Origin: JACDAE01 sp963717195
GTDB lineage: Bacteria; Chloroflexota; Ktedonobacteria; Ktedonobacterales; Ktedonobacteraceae
Assembly (NCBI GenBank): GCA_963717195.1
Contig: CAVQVR010000019.1
Location: forward strand, 62,001 to 126,000
Direction: 5' to 3'
Length of the DNA: 64,000 nucleotides
Shown here: positions 35,244-43,194 of the stretch, piece by piece
Position numbering within the stretch: the first letter of the stretch is position 1
Layout of the letters: each line of letters opens with the position of its first letter
Translations under genes and position numbers: made by a program
The notes under the pieces: model-generated
What the model saw: only the letters and a program-made list of their open reading frames with translations
What the model was told of the DNA's origin: nothing
Database searches by the model: none

Positions 35244-35897
35244 ATGCCAAAAATAACTATTGCGCAAAATATCCTGGCGGTCAACGAGAATATAGCCCAG
35301 GAGATTCGTCAATCGTTAACCGCGCGTAGTATTCGCACCATCAACGTCATGAGTTCGCCGGGGGCGGGCAAGACCACCTTGCTGGAGCGCACAATCGAGC
35401 GCCTGCACGAACGGCTCGGCATTGGAGTAATCGAGGGCGATATCGAGACAAGCAACGATGCCGAACGCATTGAAGCAGCAGGAGCGGAGACCGTTCAGAT
35501 TAACACGCGTGGAGCCTGCCATCTTGAAGCGCACATGATTAGCGATGCACTTGCGCAGATCGATCTTGCCAATATGAATCTGCTTGTGATCGAGAATATC
35601 GGCAACCTTGTCTGTCCTGCCGCCTGGGATCTTGGAGAAGACGTGCGTGTTGTGGTTGCGAGTACCACCGAAGGCGACGATAAACCCGCTAAATACCCGC
35701 AGATGTTCGCGATTTCGCAGGTTATGATCGTGAACAAGATCGACCTGCTACCTTATGTAGACTATGATCTGCAAAAGGTCAGGAAGCAGGCACTGGCAAT
35801 TAATCCCAACCTGCGCATCTTTGAGGTGAGTTGCCGAACGGGAGAAGGACTCGATGCATGGTGTGACTGGCTCATGACATTCGTTCATAGCGTATAA
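35244..35897 (+). CDS. hypB: Hydrogenase nickel incorporation GTPase HypB
   Basis: 217 residues. GTPase with P-loop SSPGAGKTTLLE, EGDIETSNDAERI, TRGACHLEAHM (metal-linked Cys/His), IENIGNLVCPA and NKIDLLPY. No His-rich N-terminal nickel store. The frame is open upstream through the hairpin, but homologues begin at MPKITIAQNI; ATG 35235 is an alternative start three codons earlier. Works with HypA for nickel loading. Confidence 0.93.
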   Translation: MPKITIAQNILAVNENIAQEIRQSLTARSIRTINVMSSPGAGKTTLLERTIERLHERLGIGVIEGDIETSNDAERIEAAGAETVQINTRGACHLEAHMISDALAQIDLANMNLLVIENIGNLVCPAAWDLGEDVRVVVASTTEGDDKPAKYPQMFAISQVMIVNKIDLLPYVDYDLQKVRKQALAINPNLRIFEVSCRTGEGLDAWCDWLMTFVHSV

Positions 35898-35912
35898 GCG
35901 CAATTTCATCGA

Positions 35913-35960
35913 TAGGGCCACATTTATGACGCCCAGGCGTAGGGGCCACATTTATGACGC
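35913..35960. repeat. Two direct copies of a GTAGGGGC-family arm
   Basis: The TAGGGGCCACATTTATGACG unit occurs twice in tandem (first copy lacks one G), same arm as at 11908. Between hypB and hypF. Confidence 0.8.
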
Positions 35961-35982
35961 TCGTAATTTAAAGGACACAATT

Positions 35983-38397
35983 ATGTCATCCGTGATGGGC
36001 ACAACAATTCAGAGGAGACGCATCATTGTCCAGGGCATTGTCCAGGGCGTAGGCTTTCGCCCATTTGTCTATGGACAGGCACAGCGTCATAGCCTGGTTG
36101 GCTTTGTGCTCAACGATAGCCAGGGAGTGACCATCGAGGTTGAAGGAAGCTTAGATGCTCTAGATAGCTTCCAGCAAGCACTACGTAAACAGGCACCACC
36201 ACTGGCACGTATCGATTCAGTCATCACAGAACTGATATCACCTCGCCATGAGACGTGCTTCAGCATTACCTACAGTCAAAAGGGAGCTGAGCGGCAAGCG
36301 CTCATCTCACCTGATTGCGCCATCTGTGAAGACTGTCTAAACGAATTATTTGATCCTGCTGACCGACGCTATCGCTATGCATTCATCAACTGTACAAACT
36401 GCGGACCACGTTTCACGATCGTGCAGGATGTCCCTTACGACCGTGAAAAAACAACCATGCAGTCCTTCCCCATGTGTCCGGCCTGCAAAGCGGAATACGA
36501 TGATCCACTCAACCGACGCTTTCACGCCCAACCAAACGCCTGCCCCGTTTGTGGTCCACAGGTGAGCCTTCTTGATGGAGTGAATGATAACGCCGCCGAT
36601 CCAATCGCCGTAGCAGCTCAACAACTGGCACGAGGAGCAATATTTGCTATTAAGGGATTGGGAGGCTATCACCTTGCGTGTGATGCCTTAAACGCTGATG
36701 CTGTACAGCGACTACGGCAACGCAAACATCGTGAGGCCAAACCTTTCGCGCTCATGGTGCCAGATTTAGAGACTGCCCGTTTGCTGTGTGAAGTGAACGA
36801 GGCTGAAGCCGCGCTCCTCCAGTCACATCGCAGGCCTATTGTGTTAATGAAACGGCGTGTTGAATGTCCAATAGCGCCTGGCGTCGCGCCATCCCATGAT
36901 AACCTGGGATTGATGTTACCGTATACACCGTTACATTATTTGCTACTGGATACGTTCGCATCTGTCATTGGGGTAGGGGCGTCACCTTGCGTGCGCCCGC
37001 ATGCCAGTGACAGCATTCATCAGGACGTGGGCGCACGCAAGGTGACGCCTCTACCCCAGCTTCCGAGCACAGATCGACCAGCCGTGCTGGTGATGACCAG
37101 TGGCAATTTGAGTGATGAACCAATTGCTTACCGCGACGATGATGCACGACAACGACTGGCATCTATCGCCGAAGGCATACTCACACATAACCGTGATATT
37201 CACATGCGCTGTGATGACTCTGTGATGCGCATTGCGGCTGGCGGTGAACAATTCTTCCGTCGTGCGCGTGGGTATGCTCCTGAGCCTGTTCCGCTCTCTT
37301 CAGATCTTCCGGTACCGTTGCTCGCCTGCGGTGGACACCTCAAAAACACTTTTTGTCTGGGAAAGGGGCGACAGGCATTTATCAGTCATCACATCGGCGA
37401 CTTAGAAAATCTGGAGACCCTGACCTCGTTCCGCGAGGGAATTGAGCACTTTCAGCGTCTCTTCGATATCTACCCACAAGCCATTGCTTACGATCTGCAT
37501 CCCGAATATCTGGCGACAAAATATGCCCTCGACACAGATATCCCGCAGAAAATTGGTGTCCAGCATCATCATGCCCATATTGCAAGTGTGTTGGCCGAAC
37601 ATGGATTGAGCGAGCCTGTCATAGGAATCGCCGCCGACGGCACAGGATTTGGAACCGACGGAGCCGTATGGGGCTGCGAAATTCTGGTGGCAGACCTCAC
37701 CGATTTCGAGCGATTGGCGCATCTAACGTATGTGCCATTGCCCGGAGGTGAGCAGGCCGTACGTCAACCGTGGCGCATGGCAGCTACTTACCTTGCTCAG
37801 GCTTACGACGATGCTTTCCTGGAAATCGATATTCCATTTGTGCACCAACTCGATCGTTCAAAGTGGCGCACGTTAGCACAGATGGCCGTGCGAGGTCTCA
37901 ATAGTCCTCTGACATCCAGCCTGGGAAGATTGTTTGATGCAGTCGCCGCACTGATCGGCCTACGGGGTGAAGCGATCTATGAAGGTCAGGCGGCCATTGA
38001 GCTAGAAATGCTAGCAGCTAAAGATGGTCAGGCGCAACTCTATCCATTTGCGATGCGGAGGGAAGAGGGAAAACCAGTTACGTTAGATGTAGCACCAACG
38101 ATCCGCGCTATCGTAAGCGATATACAACAAGGTCTGCCTTTGCCACAGATCGCCAGTAATTTTCATCATACAATCGCCGAGTTGCTACTGGCGGCCTCCG
38201 TTGAAGCACGCGAACGGACCGGGTTGAATAGTGTCGCTCTCAGCGGTGGTGTATTTCAGAATCGCCTATTGCTTGAAACGCTGCTTACACGATTGGAGGA
38301 AATGAATTTTCAGGTATATATCAACCGACGTGTGCCATCCAATGACGGTGGCCTGAGCCTTGGTCAGCTAGCAATTGCGGCTGCTCGCCTGACGTAG
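35983..38397 (+). CDS. hypF: Carbamoyltransferase HypF with an in-frame repeat insertion
   Basis: 804 residues. Makes thiocarbamate on HypE for the active-site cyanide ligands. Order: acylphosphatase domain (GIVQGVGFRPFVYGQA), two zinc fingers with paired CxxC (CAICEDC...CTNCG, CPAC...CPVC), a YrdC-like domain (GLGGYHLACDA, VMTSGNLSDEPI), and a Kae1-like C-terminal domain (HHHAHIASVLAEHG, IAADGTGFGTDG, ALSGGVFQN). Residues about 329-359 are translated from a 90-base hairpin repeat set in a surface loop of the YrdC domain; because 90 is a multiple of three, the frame is kept. The ATG at 35983 has an AAAGGA site. TAG comes from the next repeat. Confidence 0.93.
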   Translation: MSSVMGTTIQRRRIIVQGIVQGVGFRPFVYGQAQRHSLVGFVLNDSQGVTIEVEGSLDALDSFQQALRKQAPPLARIDSVITELISPRHETCFSITYSQKGAERQALISPDCAICEDCLNELFDPADRRYRYAFINCTNCGPRFTIVQDVPYDREKTTMQSFPMCPACKAEYDDPLNRRFHAQPNACPVCGPQVSLLDGVNDNAADPIAVAAQQLARGAIFAIKGLGGYHLACDALNADAVQRLRQRKHREAKPFALMVPDLETARLLCEVNEAEAALLQSHRRPIVLMKRRVECPIAPGVAPSHDNLGLMLPYTPLHYLLLDTFASVIGVGASPCVRPHASDSIHQDVGARKVTPLPQLPSTDRPAVLVMTSGNLSDEPIAYRDDDARQRLASIAEGILTHNRDIHMRCDDSVMRIAAGGEQFFRRARGYAPEPVPLSSDLPVPLLACGGHLKNTFCLGKGRQAFISHHIGDLENLETLTSFREGIEHFQRLFDIYPQAIAYDLHPEYLATKYALDTDIPQKIGVQHHHAHIASVLAEHGLSEPVIGIAADGTGFGTDGAVWGCEILVADLTDFERLAHLTYVPLPGGEQAVRQPWRMAATYLAQAYDDAFLEIDIPFVHQLDRSKWRTLAQMAVRGLNSPLTSSLGRLFDAVAALIGLRGEAIYEGQAAIELEMLAAKDGQAQLYPFAMRREEGKPVTLDVAPTIRAIVSDIQQGLPLPQIASNFHHTIAELLLAASVEARERTGLNSVALSGGVFQNRLLLETLLTRLEEMNFQVYINRRVPSNDGGLSLGQLAIAAARLT
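36969..37058. repeat. GTAGGGGC-family hairpin inside hypF
   Basis: Thirty-base arms starting TGGGGTAGGGGCGTCACCTT, one mismatch, exactly 90 bases overall, so it adds about 30 residues without a frame change. Same core as 34378-34480 and 15554-15586. Confidence 0.93.
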
Positions 38398-38494
38398 GGA
38401 CCCGATTTATCGCGTCCAACGATTTATCGTCGTATATAGATAAAAAACGCCAATCACCGTAGGGACCCGATTTATCGCGTCCAACGATTTATCG
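38394..38494. repeat. Two identical 36-base GTAGGGAC units after hypF
   Basis: Identical units at 38394-38429 and 38459-38494, beginning GTAGGGACCCGATTTATCGC. Each has an internal near-repeat of CGATTTATCG. The first supplies the hypF stop TAG. Confidence 0.88.
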
Positions 38495-38528
38495 GCGTGT
38501 ATGAAGAAAGCGATAAAGGAGAAGCAAC

Positions 38529-38801
38529 ATGTGTCTTGGTATTCCAGGTCAGGTTGTAGAAATCGTGGACGATGCCAATTCCATTGCCAAAGTAGATGTT
38601 TCTGGGGTAAAACGCAACGTAAGTGTAGCGTTGGTGCGTCCAGAAGGCATTGCACCGGGTGATTGGGTATTGATTTATGTCGGCTTTGCCATGAGCAAGA
38701 TCGACGAGGATGAGGCGCGGGAGACCATGAAAACACTCCAGATGATGGGAGAAGCGTTTTCCGATGAGATTCAAATGCTACATTCGAGTCAGATTGAATG
38801 A
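38529..38801 (+). CDS. hypC: Hydrogenase assembly chaperone HypC
   Basis: 90 residues, starting MCLGIPGQVVEIVDD with the essential Cys2. Carries the Fe(CN)2CO group with HypD and chaperones the large subunit. GDWVLIYVGFAMSKIDEDEA is the usual end. AAAGGAG precedes the ATG. A hairpin repeat begins 13 bases after its stop. Confidence 0.95.
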   Translation: MCLGIPGQVVEIVDDANSIAKVDVSGVKRNVSVALVRPEGIAPGDWVLIYVGFAMSKIDEDEARETMKTLQMMGEAFSDEIQMLHSSQIE

Positions 38802-38813
38802 CCGTAGGGGCCA

Positions 38814-38889
38814 GATTTATCACGCCCGCGATTTATCGATCTGGTGCCCGCATTCGATAAATCGCGGGCGCGATAAATCTGGCCCCTAC
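38814..38889. repeat. GTAGGGGC-family hairpin
   Basis: Arms starting GTAGGGGCCAGATTTATC are inverted with one mismatch. Between hypC and the first SIS gene. Confidence 0.9.
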
Positions 38890-38920
38890 AGCGATGCATA
38901 TAAAATAAGAAGGTGGATCG

Positions 38921-39589
38921 ATGACTGCTGAAACGGATTTACCAGAACTAAAAGCACTTGTTACCTCGCGTTTCCAGCAAAGTATGAGCATCCCTGAGAC
39001 ATTCTTTGCCGCCGAAGAGGAACGAATTGCTCAGGCTTGCTGGCAAATGGCGCGTCGCTTCCACCAGGGAGGTCGCCTGCTCGCCTTTGGCAATGGCGCA
39101 TCCGCAACCGACGCCCAACACGTCTCCGTCGAGTTCGTGCATCCCGTAATCGTCGGCAAACGAGCCCTACCCGCCCTCGCCCTGACCAACGACGCCGCCA
39201 CAATCAGTAGGGGCCAGATTGATCGCGCCCAGGTGTCGCCCGATAGCACTCACGAGCTACCCGATCTTACCCACGAGCCGCCCATTGACACCCCCTTTGT
39301 GCACCAGATCAAAGTCCTTGCCCGGCCCCAGGATATCGCCATGGGCTTTACGCTAGATGGAAACTGCACAAACGTCGTCGCTGCATTGGAAACGGCCCGG
39401 CATATCGGCCTACTTACACTAGGCATGGCTGGTGGCGATGGAGGGCTATTAAGGAAAAGCGAAGTCGATTTCCCGTTCATCGTCTATGCTAACGATCCCA
39501 TGGTAATCCAGGAGACACATGAAACGCTGTATCATGTTTTATGGGAATTAGTACATATCTTCTTTGAGCACGAAGGATTGCTTACATGA
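38921..39589 (+). CDS. SIS-domain (GmhA-like) protein with repeat insertion
   Basis: 222 residues, phosphosugar-isomerase fold (AFGNGASATDAQHVSVEF, LGMAGGDGG). A paralogue lies at 39911. Relative to it, about 18 extra residues replace the loop after LTNDAATIS; they begin with a GTAGGGGC unit (39207-39233) reading RGQIDRAQV. The phosphate-binding motif is FTLDGNCTN where the paralogue and GmhA have STSGNSTN. The original catalytic role is therefore doubtful. Both SIS genes are typical companions of group 1h operons, of unknown purpose. ATGA overlap with the next gene. Confidence 0.8.
   Translation: MTAETDLPELKALVTSRFQQSMSIPETFFAAEEERIAQACWQMARRFHQGGRLLAFGNGASATDAQHVSVEFVHPVIVGKRALPALALTNDAATISRGQIDRAQVSPDSTHELPDLTHEPPIDTPFVHQIKVLARPQDIAMGFTLDGNCTNVVAALETARHIGLLTLGMAGGDGGLLRKSEVDFPFIVYANDPMVIQETHETLYHVLWELVHIFFEHEGLLT
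39207..39233. repeat. GTAGGGGC unit inside the SIS gene
   Basis: GTAGGGGCCAGATTGATCGC, then GCCCAGG. One unit only, in coding sequence, same type as the hairpin at 38814. Confidence 0.85.
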
Positions 39590-39918
39590 ATGAATTTTTG
39601 GAGAACGGCGTAGAGGCACGATACGACGTAGGGGCGCGATTTATAAGCCCGTCACCTTACGTTGACAACAGTGCCACCTGCGAACTCGATGCAGAAGGAC
39701 ATTGCATAACATGTTCCGACGAGGCATTAACCGCTAGAGTACTACGTGTCGATGAACTGCTGGGATTTGCGTCCGTAACTATCGAAGATGCGCAGGACGA
39801 GGTTGATATTACCCTGTTGGACGAGGTTGCGGAAGGAGACCTGATACTGGTGCATGGTGGCATAGCAATTGCCAATATGGGGAAAAATTCTGCTTCAGAT
39901 GAGGCTGGCAATGCATGA
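39586..39918 (+). CDS. HypC-like protein with repeat-derived N-terminus
   Basis: 110 residues. The C-terminal 80 fit a HypC-like fold: LRVDELLGFASVTIEDAQDEVDITLL, GDLILVHGGIAIANM. A Cys/His patch CELDAEGHCITCSDEAL replaces the MCLGIPG start, as in the second HypC-like protein of group 1h operons. Residues about 14-22 (DVGARFISP) are read from an exact type A repeat unit (39627-39652), preceded by a decayed unit. The true start could lie nearer residue 25. Overlaps both neighbours. Confidence 0.75.
   Translation: MNEFLENGVEARYDVGARFISPSPYVDNSATCELDAEGHCITCSDEALTARVLRVDELLGFASVTIEDAQDEVDITLLDEVAEGDLILVHGGIAIANMGKNSASDEAGNA
39627..39652. repeat. GTAGGGGC type A unit inside the HypC-like gene
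   Basis: The 25 bases from 39628 are identical to 1156-1180. A decayed relative (CGTAGAGGCACGA) sits just before it. Confidence 0.9.
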
Positions 39919-40606
39919 TACAGAAGGGTCCGAATACGACCGGCTCTTTTATCCTTATCTCTTTGAGGGTGGTAAAGCGAATATAGAAGATGTGTTGGCG
40001 CAGGTGCGTCACTCGACTCTTGAGAAGTGTCGCGAGGTAATAATGCTGCGTCGCATGACGCTTGAAGCGTCTATTGAGCAAATCATTGCAGCAGGACGAG
40101 CGATGGCGCGAAATTTCGCGCATGGTGCTGCATTGCTGGCCTTCGGCAACGGGGGAAGTACCACGGATGCACAGGATATCGTGACCGAGCTGCTCACACC
40201 GCCTTTTCCTGACTGGACGCCACTTCCAGCGATTGCGCTCACTAACGACATTGCGGTGGTCACGGCTGTAGGTAACGATGTCGGCTTCGACAATATCTAT
40301 ACGCGCCAGGTGATTGCATTTGGGCGACCGGGTGATATCGCCCTGGGTATTTCGACGAGCGGCAATTCAACGAACATACTGGTCGCGCTTGAGCAGGCAA
40401 AAAAACAGGGATTGCTAACGGTCGGGTTGGCTGGTTACGATGGTGGAAAGATGGCACATTCAGTAGCAGTAGATTATTGCATCACTTCCCCAAGTGATCA
40501 TATCCCACGTATCCAGGAGGCGCAGGCCACGGTCTATCACGCGCTTCTTGAAGTGATTCAGGCACTGATTAAGAAGGAGAATCCACATGAGCATGAAGTA
40601 CGTTGA
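39911..40606 (+). CDS. SIS-domain (GmhA-like) protein, intact copy
   Basis: 231 residues from ATG 39911 (overlaps the HypC-like stop). Keeps the whole phosphosugar-binding set: LAFGNGGSTTDAQD, ALTNDIAVVTAVGNDVGF, GISTSGNSTN and LAGYDGGKM. In sequence it resembles sedoheptulose-7-phosphate isomerase, but it is encoded within the hydrogenase operon with a diverged sister, so a dedicated role in hydrogenase maturation is likely. Overlaps hypD by 20 bases. Confidence 0.83.
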   Translation: MHDTEGSEYDRLFYPYLFEGGKANIEDVLAQVRHSTLEKCREVIMLRRMTLEASIEQIIAAGRAMARNFAHGAALLAFGNGGSTTDAQDIVTELLTPPFPDWTPLPAIALTNDIAVVTAVGNDVGFDNIYTRQVIAFGRPGDIALGISTSGNSTNILVALEQAKKQGLLTVGLAGYDGGKMAHSVAVDYCITSPSDHIPRIQEAQATVYHALLEVIQALIKKENPHEHEVR

Positions 40607-41744
40607 TGAGTATCGCGATCCCGAACTGGCGAAGCGCATTTCCGAGGAGATTGCAAAATTAGCAACTTCCCACACGCTCAAGTTGATGGAGGTGTGTGGT
40701 GGTCATACGCATACTATTTATAAGCATGGCGTTGAGGATGTGTTGCCACCCAATATCGACCTGGTGCATGGACCCGGTTGCCCGGTCTGTGTGTTGCCAA
40801 TGGGTCGCATCGATGATGCCATTGCGATAGCGCGTATGGATGGAGTCATCTTCACCACCTTTGGTGATATGATGCGTGTGCCGGGCTCAAAAGGGAGTCT
40901 CCTGGATGCCAGGGCCGATGGAGCTGATGTACGTTTCGTCTATTCGCCGCTCGATGCCTTGAAGCTTGCTCGTCAAAATCCTGATCGTCAGGTGGTCTTC
41001 TTCGCCATTGGCTTTGAGACAACTGCTCCCTCGACCGCCGTTACGCTCCTGCGTGCAAAGGCTGAGGGCCTCAAGAATTTCTCGATTTTTTGCAACCACG
41101 TCACGATCATACCAGCCATGAAAGCGATCCTCAATTCGCCCGATCTGCGCCTGGATGGTTTCGTAGGACCGGGTCATGTCAGCATGGTAATTGGGATGCG
41201 ACCCTACAACTTTATTGCCCGCGACCATCACAAGCCTGTCGTGATTGCAGGCTTCGAGCCGCTTGATATTATCCAATCCGTCTATATGATTACAAAGCAG
41301 ATCAGCGAGGGTCGCGCCGAGATTGAAAATCAGTATGCACGCGTGGTGCGACCAGAAGGCAACGTAAAAGCGCTCCAGGCGATGGCGGCAACGATGGAAC
41401 TGCGTCCATTCTTCGAGTGGCGCGGCCTTGGCTTCATCACGCACAGTGCGTTGAAGCTGCGGCCAGAGTTTGCCGATTGGGACGCCGAGTTGCGCTACGA
41501 GGTTCCCGGTCTGCGTGTGGCAGATCCCAAAGCCTGCCAGTGCGGCGAAGTGCTAAAGGGAGTCATCAAGCCCTGGGAGTGCAAAGTCTTCGGGACTGCC
41601 TGCACGCCTGAGACACCAATTGGAACCTGTATGGTTTCGCCTGAGGGAGCCTGCGCCGCTTACTTCAACTATGGGCGCTTCTCTATGGCATCTGAGCGCT
41701 CTCGTCTCAATATTCTGCCAATGGCGAATACGCAAGTACAATAA
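40587..41744 (+). CDS. hypD: Hydrogenase maturation factor HypD
   Basis: 385 residues. Iron-sulfur protein that assembles the Fe(CN)2CO unit with HypC. Motifs: EVCGGHTHTIYKHG, GPGCPVCVLP, FFAIGFETTAPSTA, GFVGPGHVSMVIG, and the C-terminal cluster cysteines in CQCGEVLKG, ECKVFGTAC and TCMVSPEGACAAY. Start ATG 40587 has GGAGA; ATG 40593 is an alternative. Confidence 0.95.
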   Translation: MSMKYVDEYRDPELAKRISEEIAKLATSHTLKLMEVCGGHTHTIYKHGVEDVLPPNIDLVHGPGCPVCVLPMGRIDDAIAIARMDGVIFTTFGDMMRVPGSKGSLLDARADGADVRFVYSPLDALKLARQNPDRQVVFFAIGFETTAPSTAVTLLRAKAEGLKNFSIFCNHVTIIPAMKAILNSPDLRLDGFVGPGHVSMVIGMRPYNFIARDHHKPVVIAGFEPLDIIQSVYMITKQISEGRAEIENQYARVVRPEGNVKALQAMAATMELRPFFEWRGLGFITHSALKLRPEFADWDAELRYEVPGLRVADPKACQCGEVLKGVIKPWECKVFGTACTPETPIGTCMVSPEGACAAYFNYGRFSMASERSRLNILPMANTQVQ

Positions 41745-41771
41745 CAATTACGATGCTGTGAGGAGGTTTTA

Positions 41772-42884
41772 ATGGATACATCTGCACCACGCGATACAGA
41801 CCGCGTTGATGACATCTTAAAGAAGATCGAGCGCACAAGACAAGCTCGTCGCCATAAATTCTATTTACGTGATGAGAAGATCACACTCAGTCATGGGAGT
41901 GGCGGCAAATCCACGCACAATCTGATCGAAGGCGTTTTCGCCCCTGCTTTCTCCAATCCCTTGCTCGATCCCATGGATGATGCTGCAACCTTTGCAATCG
42001 AAGGAACAGCACAACGCATGGCCTTTACAACTGATACCTATGTGGTCAATCCACTCTTCTTCCCAGGTGGAGATATCGGGAAACTGGCGGTCCATGGCAC
42101 AGTCAACGACCTGGCGATGGCTGGTGCGACTCCCTTGTATCTCTCGGTGGGCTTTATTCTGGAGGAAGGCTTTCCCATCTCTGACCTGCGCCGTATTGTT
42201 GACTCGATGGCGGCTGCGGCGGCAGAGGCAGGCGTCTCCATCGTCACGGGCGACACCAAGGTTGTCCAGCGCGGCAAAGCTGATGGATTGTTTATCAACA
42301 CGGCTGGTGTGGGAGTTGTTCGCACTACGTGGCCTATTGGGCAGACCCGCTTGCAGCCCGGTGACAAGGTGATAGTAAGCGGGCCTATTGGCGATCACGG
42401 CATTGCCATTATGCTCGCACGCGAAGCGCTCGATATCGAAACCGATGTGCAGAGCGATACCGCGCCTCTCTATTCGCTAGTTGCCTCGTTGCTCGAAGCA
42501 GTCGGTGATGGTATCCATTGCCTGAAAGATCCGACCCGTGGTGGTGTCGCGACCTCGTTAAATGAGATGGCTCTCGGTTCGGAGGTTTCAATCGGGCTGG
42601 AGGAACATGCCATTCCTGTGCATGCGGGCGTACGCGGTGCCTGCGAAATTCTGGGCCTCGATCCTCTGACGATTGCCAATGAGGGCAAACTACTGGCAAT
42701 TGTGGCTCCGGAGAAGGCAGAAGGTGCATTAGCAACTATGCGCATGCACCCCCTGGGCCGTGAGTCTGCAATTATCGGCACTGTCCAGGCTGAACCTCCA
42801 GGAATGGTTTTCTTACGCACCGACATTGGTGGAATGCGTGTGCTGGATATGCTGGTTGGAGATCCTTTACCGCGCATCTGCTAG
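41772..42884 (+). CDS. hypE: Hydrogenase maturation factor HypE
   Basis: 370 residues. ATP-dependent dehydration of the C-terminal S-carboxamide to thiocyanate, the cyanide source. Has LSHGSGGKSTHNLIE, TDTYVVNPLFFPGGDIGKLAVHGTVNDLAM and VTGDTKVV. The reactive PRIC end is intact; Cys is the final residue and the TAG directly after it is part of a GTAGGGGC-like repeat. GAGGAGG precedes the ATG. Last gene of the operon. Confidence 0.95.
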   Translation: MDTSAPRDTDRVDDILKKIERTRQARRHKFYLRDEKITLSHGSGGKSTHNLIEGVFAPAFSNPLLDPMDDAATFAIEGTAQRMAFTTDTYVVNPLFFPGGDIGKLAVHGTVNDLAMAGATPLYLSVGFILEEGFPISDLRRIVDSMAAAAAEAGVSIVTGDTKVVQRGKADGLFINTAGVGVVRTTWPIGQTRLQPGDKVIVSGPIGDHGIAIMLAREALDIETDVQSDTAPLYSLVASLLEAVGDGIHCLKDPTRGGVATSLNEMALGSEVSIGLEEHAIPVHAGVRGACEILGLDPLTIANEGKLLAIVAPEKAEGALATMRMHPLGRESAIIGTVQAEPPGMVFLRTDIGGMRVLDMLVGDPLPRIC

Positions 42885-42994
42885 GGGCGCACGGGCTTGT
42901 TCACTCCGTTCACTGCACCCCTACATCAGTGGGATGCATGGATCATCGTGCCACTGGTGTAGGGGTGCAGTGAACGGAGTGAACAAGCCCGTGC
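42882..42994. repeat. GTAGGGGC-family hairpin, type D, after hypE
   Basis: Starts CTAGGGGC at the hypE stop. The 44-base arms (42889-42932, 42951-42994), beginning GCACGGGCTTGTTCACTCCG, have one mismatch. Probably terminates or stabilises the operon transcript. Confidence 0.9.
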
Positions 42995-43105
42995 TCTCAC
43001 TATGGACCATGCGTTCTTGTATATTGTCGATCCAGGTGACCCATCAACCGAACAAAAAAGTTCTTCCTCTCAGAAATGCAAAGCCCCACTGGCTGATCCT
43101 CCGCC

Positions 43106-43133
43106 TTGACATACCTTCATAATATGATACAGT
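43106..43133 (+). promoter_or_regulatory. Promoter of mfd
   Basis: TTGACA at 43106, 16-base spacer, TACAGT at 43128-43133 with an extended TG before it, 60 bases before the gene. Confidence 0.6.
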
Positions 43134-43194
43134 GGGTATTATTAAGAGAGTGAAACAATGGGCATGGGCATCATTGTTTGGTTGGAGGTAGCTG

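Noticed and set aside
35926..35982. Extended N-terminus of HypF
   Set aside because: Its ATG is part of the ATTTATGACG repeat; the ATG at 35983 has AAAGGA and fits the family start.
35913..38494. CRISPR-like array suggested by repeated units around hypF
   Set aside because: Units are few, unevenly spaced, partly inside genes and form long hairpins; no cas genes.
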